Assembly: GCA_019308705.1 (NCBI GenBank)
Contig: JAFDHW010000038.1
Location: forward strand, 1-11,312
From: Deltaproteobacteria bacterium
GTDB lineage: Bacteria > Desulfobacterota > Desulfobacteria > Desulfobacterales > Desulfatibacillaceae
Length of the DNA stretch: 11,312 nt
Reading direction: 5' to 3'
The notes under the pieces were generated by a model that saw only the letters and a program-made list of their open reading frames with translations, had not been told where the DNA came from and ran no database searches. Below are positions 6,286 to 11,312 of this stretch, piece after piece. Position numbers and translations under genes: made by a program. Position 1 is the stretch's first letter; each line of letters opens with the position of its first letter.

Positions 6286-7680
6286 TCAGGCGAAACGGTA
6301 ATGGGGACCTCCCCCTCCTTCAGGGCAGGTCCACAAGATGTTGCCAAAGGGGTCCATCACCTCGCAGGTTTTGCAGTGGAGGCAGTTGGAGGGGTTCAAC
6401 TTCAGGCGCGGGCCATGGGGGCTGGATTCCACCACTTCGTACACCCCGGCGGGGCAGAAGCGGGTGCAGGGGTTTGCGTATTGTTCGCGGCAGGGGCCGG
6501 TGCAGAGGTCCGGGTCGCGCAGGATGATGTGGCAAGGCTGATCCTCCTCGTGCCGGGTTCCGGAGAGGAATACGCCGTCCTCCCTACTTAAATAAGAGCT
6601 TCCCTGGTTTTTTGCAAGGTAAAACTGATTTTTTTCTGATCCAAATACCAAGAAACCGGGTTTCCTGGCCTTTTTGGCGGGCTTGTGCCTTGGCAGGGGA
6701 TCGAAAAACCCCCGGCCAAGGGAAATCTCCTGGGCGGCTATGTGCAGCCAGCGGGAAAATCCGGGCCTGGACACGGCCTGGTGGAAGTTCCGGGCCCGCC
6801 ACAGGTCCGCAAACAGGGGCGAGGCGAAAAGCTCCCGCTGGTACAGGGAAAGGGCCTTTGCGGAGAGATCCTGCGCGGCCAGGGCGCAGAAGACCGCGCG
6901 GGCCGCCAGCATGCCGCTCACCAGGGCGCCGTGCACGCCCTTGAGCCTGCGAGGGTCCAGCATGGAGGCCGAGTCCCCCACGAACACCGCGCCGTCCACG
7001 CAAAGCCTGGGCATGGTGTAGGGCCCGCCGGCGCACAGGGTGCGTGCTCCGTGCTCCACGGGCCTGGCTTCGCCGGTAAGCTTCCTTATATAAGGATGGG
7101 TCATGAACGCGCAGAACGCCTGGTGGAGGTCTATGTCCCGGCCCGGGGAAAGGGGGGCCACCAGTCCGGCCGCGGCGCGGCCGCCGGCCATGGGGTAGAG
7201 GAATCCACCGCAGAACGCGCCGTTGTGCGCCGGTCCCAGGGTGTGGACCACGGTCCCCAGCTGGGCGGCCAGGGGGCTGTCCGGCGGAATTTGAAGCACC
7301 TGCTTGATCCCGGCCTCAAAGCACTGTCCCGGGCCGGAAAAAAGGCCCAGCTTTTCGTCCACCTGGGAAAGCAGGCTTCCCCGGGAGCCCTCCCCGAACA
7401 CGGTGACCGCGGCTTGGATATCCGCGCCGGGCTCAAAGGAGCCCTTTTTCTCCCCTTTTGCGTCCAGGCCCCGGTCGCCGGTGCGCACGCCGGTGACCGC
7501 GCCGCCGGAAAAGAGCACCTCCTTTCCGGGAAACCCGCAGAACACGTTCACGCCCTCGGCCTCGGCCACTTCCCCCAGCCAGGCGCACAGCCGGGAAAGA
7601 TGGATGGCCCCGGCCAGGCAGGCAGGGCCGCCGCCCACGAAAAGCGCGTCCACGGGCAGGGTTTCTCGCTGGTTTTCCAT
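6286..7680 (-). CDS. ETF-quinone oxidoreductase-like flavoprotein (FixC/FixX type), internally shortened
   Basis: Electron-transfer-flavoprotein:ubiquinone oxidoreductases pass electrons from ETF through FAD and a 4Fe-4S cluster to membrane quinone. The C-terminal part matches: VGDSASMLDPRRLKGVHGA (FAD), SGTRHEEDQP, FCPAGVYE (Cys409), NCLHCKTC (Cys433, 436, 439) and the terminal PEGGGGP. Three extra Cys (393, 397, 405) precede the cluster ligands. The N-terminus, LFVGGGPACLAGAIHL, has Cys in place of the third glycine of GxGxxG. At about residue 31 it jumps straight to CAWLGEVAEAEGVNVF, which in normal family members lies about 80 residues later, so the ExGxxxG/SG FAD-contact region is absent. 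The 464 residues compare with about 540-560 usually. The start at 7680 is the Met nearest the family N-terminus; the frame is open upstream to 7875 without resemblance. No ETF genes are nearby. Could be a paralogue, a decaying gene or an assembly artefact. Confidence 0.75.
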   Translation of the reverse strand: MENQRETLPVDALFVGGGPACLAGAIHLSRLCAWLGEVAEAEGVNVFCGFPGKEVLFSGGAVTGVRTGDRGLDAKGEKKGSFEPGADIQAAVTVFGEGSRGSLLSQVDEKLGLFSGPGQCFEAGIKQVLQIPPDSPLAAQLGTVVHTLGPAHNGAFCGGFLYPMAGGRAAAGLVAPLSPGRDIDLHQAFCAFMTHPYIRKLTGEARPVEHGARTLCAGGPYTMPRLCVDGAVFVGDSASMLDPRRLKGVHGALVSGMLAARAVFCALAAQDLSAKALSLYQRELFASPLFADLWRARNFHQAVSRPGFSRWLHIAAQEISLGRGFFDPLPRHKPAKKARKPGFLVFGSEKNQFYLAKNQGSSYLSREDGVFLSGTRHEEDQPCHIILRDPDLCTGPCREQYANPCTRFCPAGVYEVVESSPHGPRLKLNPSNCLHCKTCEVMDPFGNILWTCPEGGGGPHYRFA

Positions 7681-8085
7681 GGCGTTCCATACGCAGAAGG
7701 GTTCTTGGGGAATGGCCGGGGCAGGCCCTGTTTTTCCCACGTTTCGCCGTCCGGCGCAAGAGCGGTTTACCGGGAATCCGCAGTGGTCCGGAGGGGGTCC
7801 GGGAAGCCGCGACACCCCATGCCCAAAGGCTTGGCCGGCCAAGAAAATGGTGTCAAGCCAAAGGGAAAACGTCACCCCTCAGGCTTTCGGGTCGCCGGGG
7901 TGGAGCCGCCTCCGACGAGCTTTGGGGGGCCCATTCTCGGCGCCGCCCCCAAGCCGGAACAACCCATGTGCCAAACCCCTTTTGCAGAACTTGACGCACA
8001 CAACTACCTCCCTCCAAAAAGTGAGGCCCCAGCCTGCCAAGGGGTGACATAATCGCTTTGGCTGGACAAAGCCGGTGGATGGACC
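7681..8085. other. Spacer between flavoprotein gene and rpsF promoter, no convincing gene
   Basis: Short open frames here have no recognisable protein character, no good ribosome-binding sites and no tRNA-like fold that I can see. It holds a perfect 14-bp palindrome CTTGGCCGGCCAAG (7830-7843), a minus-strand TTGACA (7856-7851) without a matching -10, the possible mobile repeat at 7871-8048, and a six-base hairpin GCTTTG/CAAAGC (8055-8072). Confidence 0.5.
7871..8048. repeat. Possible MITE/REP-like element with inverted ends
   Basis: GTCACCCCT at 7871-7879 is the exact inverse of AGGGGTGAC at 8040-8048, and a further CAGGCT/AGCCTG pair lies just inside the ends with a three-base offset. The interior holds a CACCCC/GGGGTG hairpin (7873-7902) and a TTGGGGG/CCCCCAA hairpin (7922-7952). 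No coding capacity and no clear target-site duplication are seen. Terminal inverted repeats plus strong internal secondary structure suggest a non-autonomous or REP-like repeat, but no second copy can be seen in this window. Confidence 0.35.
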
Positions 8086-8116
8086 TTGACACGGACGGCT
8101 TATGGGTCTATCTAAT
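8086..8116 (+). promoter_or_regulatory. Promoter of the rpsF-rpsR-DUF2232-rplI operon
   Basis: A perfect -35 TTGACA (8086-8091) is followed after 17 bases by TATCTA (8109-8114), overlapping TCTAAT at 19 bases. Transcription would start near 8121, leaving a leader of about 75 bases before rpsF. Confidence 0.55.
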
Positions 8117-8138
8117 CCCTTTTGCAAAGCAGGGGACA

Positions 8139-8180
8139 GGCCCCGGGCCATCCTTGCTCCCGGTTCGTCCGGGGGCTTTT
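8139..8180 (+). promoter_or_regulatory. Leader hairpin of rpsF, attenuator or S6:S18 site candidate
   Basis: GCTCCCGG (8156-8163) pairs with CCGGGGGC (8169-8176) around TTCGT, an eight-pair stem with one G-T wobble, followed by TTTT. An upstream CCCCGG (8141-8146) can pair instead with the 3' arm, giving two exclusive folds as in attenuators. Many rpsF leaders carry an S6:S18 autoregulatory hairpin; whether this is that motif I cannot decide by eye. Confidence 0.45.
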
Positions 8181-8197
8181 ATCCACAAGGAGGTTTC

Positions 8198-8734
8198 ATG
8201 AGAAGGTACGAAACGGTTTTCATCGCGGACCCGGACCTGGACGACGAGAGCCGCGGGGCGCTCTTCGAGCGGCTGCGCGGCATCGTGGAGCAGGGGGAGA
8301 GCTTCATTGTCCGGTTCGACGAGTGGGGCAACAGAAAGACCGCCTACGAGATCAAGAAGAAGAAGCGCGGCTATTACGTGCTCATGGAGTACTGCGGCAC
8401 CGCGGACCAGGTCAGCGAGCTCGAGCGCGTCATGCGTATCGACGACCGGGTGTTGAAGTACCTCACCATCCTTTTGGCCGACCGGGTGGACGTGGAGGAG
8501 GTGCGCGAGGAGATGGCCCGGGAGCAGGCCGAAAAGGAGGCCCGGGAACGGGAGCGGGCGGAAGCCAAGGCCGCGGCTGAAGCCAGGAAGGCGGAAGCCG
8601 AGGCGGCCGCGGCGGAAGAGGAGGCCAGGAAGGCGGCGGAGGCCGAAGAACAGGCCAAGACCGCCGAGGCCGAGGAAGGGGAAGAACAAGCCCCCGCCGA
8701 GCCCGAAACCCAAGAGGAAACCCCGGAGGAGTAA
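8198..8734 (+). CDS. rpsF: Small ribosomal subunit protein bS6 with long acidic tail
   Basis: bS6 binds the 30S platform together with bS18. The first 97 or so residues are the normal S6 ferredoxin-like fold: RRYETVFIADPDL, FDEWGNRKTAYEIKKKKRGYYVLMEY and RVMRIDDRVLKYLTILL are all recognisable. A tail of about 80 residues follows, almost entirely Ala, Glu, Arg and Lys and predicted helical, ending in a Glu/Pro-rich acidic stretch. The product is 178 residues against about 95-135 usual. The start at 8198 has AAGGAGG four bases upstream; an ATG at 8102 in the same open frame lies inside the promoter and is excluded. It heads the operon, three bases before rpsR. Confidence 0.96.
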   Translation: MRRYETVFIADPDLDDESRGALFERLRGIVEQGESFIVRFDEWGNRKTAYEIKKKKRGYYVLMEYCGTADQVSELERVMRIDDRVLKYLTILLADRVDVEEVREEMAREQAEKEARERERAEAKAAAEARKAEAEAAAAEEEARKAAEAEEQAKTAEAEEGEEQAPAEPETQEETPEE

Positions 8735-8737
8735 GCC

Positions 8738-8992
8738 ATGGCCGCCAGACCCGTTCGCAGAAAAAAGCGTTTTTACCACCGCCGCAAGGTCTGCCGTTTT
8801 TGCGCGGACAAGTCCCTTACCATCGACTACAAGGAGCCCAAGACCCTGAAATACTTCACCACCGAGCGGGGCAAGATCATCCCCCGCAGGATCTCGGGCA
8901 CCTGTGCCAAGCACCAGCGCGCGCTCACCACGGCCATCAAGAGGGCGAGGCACATCGCCCTGATGCCCTACGTGGGCAGCGTGCCGGAATAG
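8738..8992 (+). CDS. rpsR: Small ribosomal subunit protein bS18, zinc-binding form
   Basis: bS18 is the partner of bS6 on the 30S platform. The 84-residue protein shows the family core [44 protein letters not shown]. It keeps three Cys and one His (CRFC at 19-22 and C-A-K-H near 56-59), the ligand set of zinc-containing S18 paralogues, unlike the cysteine-poor zinc-independent forms. A GGAGGAG inside the end of rpsF serves as ribosome-binding site, so expression is probably coupled to S6. Confidence 0.97.
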   Translation: MAARPVRRKKRFYHRRKVCRFCADKSLTIDYKEPKTLKYFTTERGKIIPRRISGTCAKHQRALTTAIKRARHIALMPYVGSVPE

Positions 8993-8996
8993 GAGA

Positions 8997-9926
8997 ATGG
9001 CCGCAGACCTGGCCAAGGCGATCGCGGCTTCCGTGGGTTTCCTGGCCCTGGCCCTCTACCTCCCAGTTCTGGGCACGGCCCTGTCTTTGTTTTTGCCCCT
9101 GCCCCTGATCTACTACAGGCTGAGCCTGGGCGGACGGGGAGGGGCGGTCGCCCTGGCTTTCGCCGCGGCCTTCCTGGCCGCGGCAGGCCGGTCCGACGCC
9201 GCGGCCGTGGGGGCGCTGGTCTATTTCGCCCTTCTTTTGCTGGGCTTTCTCCAGGGGACGTTCATCGAGAAGCGTTTTCCCCTGGAAGTGGTGGTGGGCG
9301 GGGGCGCGCTGCTCGCCGCAGGAACGGCCGGGGCGCTCTTTCTCATCATTTATTCGGCCACCGGCGGCGCGGTGGCGGACCATTTGCGGAGCCAGATCAC
9401 CACGTTTCTCCAGGCCCTGTTGAAGGCCCGGCAGGACATGGGAGCGCCCCTGGCCCAGCAGGAGCTCATCGCCGAAAACATGGACCAGGTGGTCACCGGG
9501 TGGATGCGGCTCATGCCCGCCCTGGCCGCCGCCTGGATCCTGTTCGCCTCCTGGGTGAACTTCTTGGCGGCCAGGAGAATCGCAGCGGCCCGCGGCCTTG
9601 CCTTTCCGCCCTACGGCGACCTTACCCGCTGGAAGGCGCCCGAGGCGCTGGTGTGGGTGCTCATCGGCTGCGGCATCCTGGCCTGGGTGCCGGAAACCCG
9701 GCCCGCGGGCGTTTCCGGGCTGCTGATCCTGGGAATGGTGTATTTTTTCCAGGGCGTGGCCGTCATCGAGTTCTGGCTGGAAAAAAAGAGCGCCCACGGG
9801 GCGTTGAAATTGATCGTATACTTGCTCATCGCCCTGTGGCAGATACTTCTTCTGCTGGTGGCGGCCGTCGGGCTCTTTGACCTGTGGGCCGATTTCCGGC
9901 GGCTTTCGAAAACGGAGGAAACCTAA
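8997..9926 (+). CDS. DUF2232 (YybS-like) polytopic membrane protein
   Basis: A 309-residue integral membrane protein of unknown biochemical function. About eight hydrophobic segments are visible (roughly 9-40, 48-64, 68-88, 97-119, 168-190, 215-231, 238-259 and 268-294). A non-membrane stretch at about 122-166 contains an amphipathic region rich in Gln, Glu and Ala, as expected for the loop before the conserved late helices. Position between rpsR and rplI and overall layout match DUF2232/YybS, which recurs at this site in Desulfobacterota and Firmicutes. The likely start has its GGAG overlapping the rpsR stop and only one or two bases before ATG, so initiation may be weak or coupled. The stop touches the rplI ATG. 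Confidence 0.8.
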   Translation: MAADLAKAIAASVGFLALALYLPVLGTALSLFLPLPLIYYRLSLGGRGGAVALAFAAAFLAAAGRSDAAAVGALVYFALLLLGFLQGTFIEKRFPLEVVVGGGALLAAGTAGALFLIIYSATGGAVADHLRSQITTFLQALLKARQDMGAPLAQQELIAENMDQVVTGWMRLMPALAAAWILFASWVNFLAARRIAAARGLAFPPYGDLTRWKAPEALVWVLIGCGILAWVPETRPAGVSGLLILGMVYFFQGVAVIEFWLEKKSAHGALKLIVYLLIALWQILLLLVAAVGLFDLWADFRRLSKTEET

Positions 9927-10421
9927 ATGAAGCTCATACTCACCGAAACCGTGGACGCGCTGGGCATCGTGGGCCAGGAAGTGGACGTGAAGCCCGGATA
10001 CGCCCGAAACTACCTTTTGCCCCAGAAACTGGCCGTGATCGCCACCGAGGGCAACCGCCAGGCCCTGGCCAAGAAGAAGGCCGCGTGGGAGGAAAAGTTC
10101 CGCAAGGAAAAGGCCGCGGCCGAAGAGGTGGCGGAAAGGCTTTCCCAGGTCACCGTGACCATTCCCGCCAAGGTGAGCGAGGAGGACAAGCTCTACGGCT
10201 CGGTTTCTGTCCGGGACATCGTGGCCGCCCTGGCGGAAAAGGGCTTCGAGGTGGAGCGCAAGAGCGTGCACCTGGGCGAGCCCATCAAGATCCTGGGAAC
10301 CCGCCAAGTGCCCATCCGCCTGTACGCCGAGGTGGTGCCCGAGATCACCGTGGAAGTGGTTCCGGAAGACCAGCCCAAGGCCGAGGCCGGGGCCGGGGCG
10401 GAGCCCGCGGCCGAAGAATAG
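9927..10421 (+). CDS. rplI: Large ribosomal subunit protein bL9 with acidic tail
   Basis: bL9 sits at the base of the L1 stalk of the 50S subunit. The 164 residues show the N-terminal 23S-binding domain with VGQEVDVKPGYARNYLLPQKLA, the long exposed connecting helix (about 41-78, Lys/Glu/Ala-rich), and the C-terminal domain with KLYGSVSVRDIVAAL and KSVHLGEPIKILGTRQVPIRLY. The family is usually near 148 residues; the extra 16 or so here form an Ala/Glu/Pro tail (EDQPKAEAG...AAEE). The ATG directly follows the upstream TAA, with GGAGG just upstream inside the DUF2232 gene. Last gene before the terminator. Confidence 0.97.
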   Translation: MKLILTETVDALGIVGQEVDVKPGYARNYLLPQKLAVIATEGNRQALAKKKAAWEEKFRKEKAAAEEVAERLSQVTVTIPAKVSEEDKLYGSVSVRDIVAALAEKGFEVERKSVHLGEPIKILGTRQVPIRLYAEVVPEITVEVVPEDQPKAEAGAGAEPAAEE

Positions 10422-10447
10422 GCCGGGGGCCGCAAAACACCGTTTTT

Positions 10448-10461
10448 CCGCCGCAAGGCGG
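10448..10461 (+). repeat. Small GNRA hairpin next to terminator
   Basis: CCGCC-GCAA-GGCGG is a perfect five-pair stem capped by a GNRA tetraloop, 27 bases after the rplI stop and immediately before the long stem. It may protect the mRNA 3' end or stack on the terminator. Confidence 0.4.
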
Positions 10462-10462
10462 C

Positions 10463-10547
10463 AAAAGCCCGACGGCGGCCGGCAAGACGGGAGCCCGGGG
10501 CGTGGCCCTCCACGCCCGGCCGGTTCCTTGCCGCCCTCGGGCTTTTT
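10463..10547 (+). terminator. Long-stem terminator after rplI
   Basis: AAAAGCCCGA (10463-10472) pairs perfectly with TCGGGCTTTT (10537-10546). Further in, GGCAAG (10481-10486) pairs with CTTGCC (10527-10532) and GGC with GCC. An inner hairpin GGGCGTGG (10498-10505)/CCACGCCC (10510-10517) caps it with a CCCT loop. The 3' side ends in five T and the 5' side in four A, so it could stop transcription from both directions. Unusually large for a simple terminator. Confidence 0.65.
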
Positions 10548-10565
10548 CATGGGCCGGAAAAGCAT

Positions 10566-10593
10566 TTGCACACCCATGCCCCCCTGGTATGAT
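10566..10593 (+). promoter_or_regulatory. Candidate dnaB promoter
   Basis: TTGCAC (10566-10571) and TATGAT (10588-10593, five of six) are spaced by 16 bases, between the terminator and dnaB. Start would be near 10600, about 40 bases before the GTG. Confidence 0.4.
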
Positions 10594-10601
10594 GGGGGCA
10601 T
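10576..10601. repeat. Inverted repeat around the dnaB -10 box
   Basis: ATGCCCCC (10576-10583) and GGGGGCAT (10594-10601) are perfect eight-base inverted arms separated by ten bases that contain the TATGAT box. This is either an operator or a weak hairpin; no U tract follows, so termination is unlikely. Confidence 0.4.
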
Positions 10602-10639
10602 CCGAACGCCCCCTTCAAGACGCGGTTGCGAGGTGATCC

Positions 10640-11312
10640 GTGGCGGAAAACAAGGATATTTCCCTCTACAAGCTCCCCCCCCATTCCAAGGAGGCGGAGG
10701 AATCCGTGCTCTCCGCCATCTTGAACGACAGCCAGACCCTGCTTTCCGTGGCCGAGATCCTGTCCCCCGAGGACTTCTACCACGACTCCCACGCCCGGGT
10801 GTTCGCGGCCATGGTGGATTTGTTCAACGATTCCAAGCCGGTGGACATAACCACCCTGGCGGATATCCTGTCCCGCAAGAAGGACCTGGAGGCCGTGGGC
10901 GGCCACGCGTACCTGGCCCGGCTCATGGACCAGGTGCCCCTGGCGGTGAACGCGCCCTACTACGCGGAGATCATTCGGGAAAAGGCCATCCTGCGCCGCC
11001 TCATCCAGCAGTGCGGGGAGATCACCAAGGCCTGCTACGAGGCCGCCGGGGAGGTGGGCGAAATCATGGATTTCGCGGAATCCGCCGTCTTCTCGGTCAC
11101 GGAGAAAAAGAGCCGAGAGGCCATCCACCCCCTGCCCGGGCTCATCGAAAAGAGCCTGGAGACCCTGGGCCAGCGCAGCAAGAACCGCGCCCTGGTCACG
11201 GGCGTGCCCACGGGTTTCGTGGACCTGGACCGGCTCACCAGCGGGCTCCAGCCGTCGGACCTCGTCATCCTGGCCGCGCGGCCGGGCATGGGCAAGACGG
11301 CCCTTGCCCTGA
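10640..11312 (+). CDS. dnaB: Replicative DNA helicase DnaB (5' part)
   Basis: DnaB is the hexameric helicase that unwinds DNA at the replication fork. The 224 codons present give the N-terminal domain, beginning LPPHSKEAEESVLSAIL with SPEDFYHDSHARVFAAMVDL, VDITTLADIL and VGGHAYLARLMDQVP. The linker follows and then the start of the RecA-like domain, with TGVPTGFVDLDRLTSGLQPSDLVILAARPGMGKTALAL. The Walker A motif (ARPGMGKT) ends the window; the rest is cut off. The start is GTG with GAGGTGA five bases upstream; an in-frame TGA two codons before excludes longer forms. Its position after rplI is the common bacterial order. Confidence 0.97.
   Translation, partial: MAENKDISLYKLPPHSKEAEESVLSAILNDSQTLLSVAEILSPEDFYHDSHARVFAAMVDLFNDSKPVDITTLADILSRKKDLEAVGGHAYLARLMDQVPLAVNAPYYAEIIREKAILRRLIQQCGEITKACYEAAGEVGEIMDFAESAVFSVTEKKSREAIHPLPGLIEKSLETLGQRSKNRALVTGVPTGFVDLDRLTSGLQPSDLVILAARPGMGKTALAL

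Noticed and set aside
7681-7875. N-terminal extension of the flavoprotein to an ATG at 7875
   Set aside because: The 65 added residues are not like any family member and the normal N-terminus begins just after 7680.
6685-8052. 455-codon plus-strand open frame opposite the flavoprotein gene
   Set aside because: The minus strand carries clear ETF-QO and ferredoxin motifs; the plus-strand product resembles nothing and runs through the non-coding spacer.
7853-8151. Overlapping minus-strand open frames of 79 and 90 codons in the spacer
   Set aside because: They run through the repeat-like element and across the rpsF promoter, lack ribosome sites, and translate structured DNA rather than a protein.
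8937-10601. 554-codon minus-strand open frame opposite DUF2232 and rplI
   Set aside because: It covers two secure plus-strand genes and the terminator; Gly/His/Gln-rich low-complexity product without family features.
1-11312. CRISPR array, tRNA, rRNA, insertion sequence or prophage genes
   Set aside because: I saw no regularly spaced repeats, cloverleaf-like sequence, transposase or integrase motif; apart from the possible small element at 7871-8048 the window is core genome.

Overview
The window looks like chromosomal DNA from a GC-rich, Gram-negative bacterium. Three things point to the Desulfobacterota (former Deltaproteobacteria), possibly a sulfate reducer: the pilM-N-O-P-Q cluster, the order rpsF-rpsR-DUF2232-rplI-dnaB, and an ETF-ubiquinone-oxidoreductase-like flavoprotein with a C-terminal ferredoxin domain. 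This placement is inferred from gene content and order; no taxonomic search was run.

Left part (about 1-6250, minus strand): a tightly packed type IV pilus alignment operon, read from high to low coordinates. It runs small XRE-type helix-turn-helix protein, pilM, pilN, pilO, pilP, pilQ, then the first 31 codons of a lipoprotein gene that leaves the window at base 1. PilM (cytoplasmic actin-like) docks on the INLLP motif of PilN; PilN and PilO form the inner-membrane coiled-coil frame; the lipoprotein PilP links that frame to the outer-membrane secretin PilQ. No pilin, ATPase or platform gene is present. The AT-rich region in front of the operon holds a near-perfect CRP-type site (TGTGA-N6-TCACA), a 30-bp AT-rich palindrome overlapping candidate -10 elements, and a 13-bp palindrome in the presumed leader.

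Middle part (6286-7680, minus strand): a stand-alone ETF-QO/FixC-like gene. The ferredoxin end is intact, but about 80 residues next to the N-terminal FAD motif appear to be missing in frame and the third glycine of that motif is Cys. The roughly 500-bp spacer 7681-8197 shows no convincing gene. It holds a possible 178-bp MITE/REP-like element with inverted ends, a 14-bp palindrome, and the promoter and leader of the ribosomal operon.

Right part (8198-11312, plus strand): rpsF, rpsR, a DUF2232 polytopic membrane protein and rplI lie close together behind a TTGACA promoter and a leader hairpin. Both S6 and L9 carry acidic Ala/Glu/Pro-rich C-terminal tails. A long stem ending in a T run follows rplI. 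Then comes a candidate dnaB promoter whose -10 sits inside an 8-bp perfect inverted repeat, and dnaB itself (GTG start), cut by the window end just after its Walker A motif.

Most of the window is conserved core genome. The most novel signals are regulatory (pil operon control region, dnaB operator-like repeat, spacer element) and the internally shortened flavoprotein. I did not find a clearly new multigene system.
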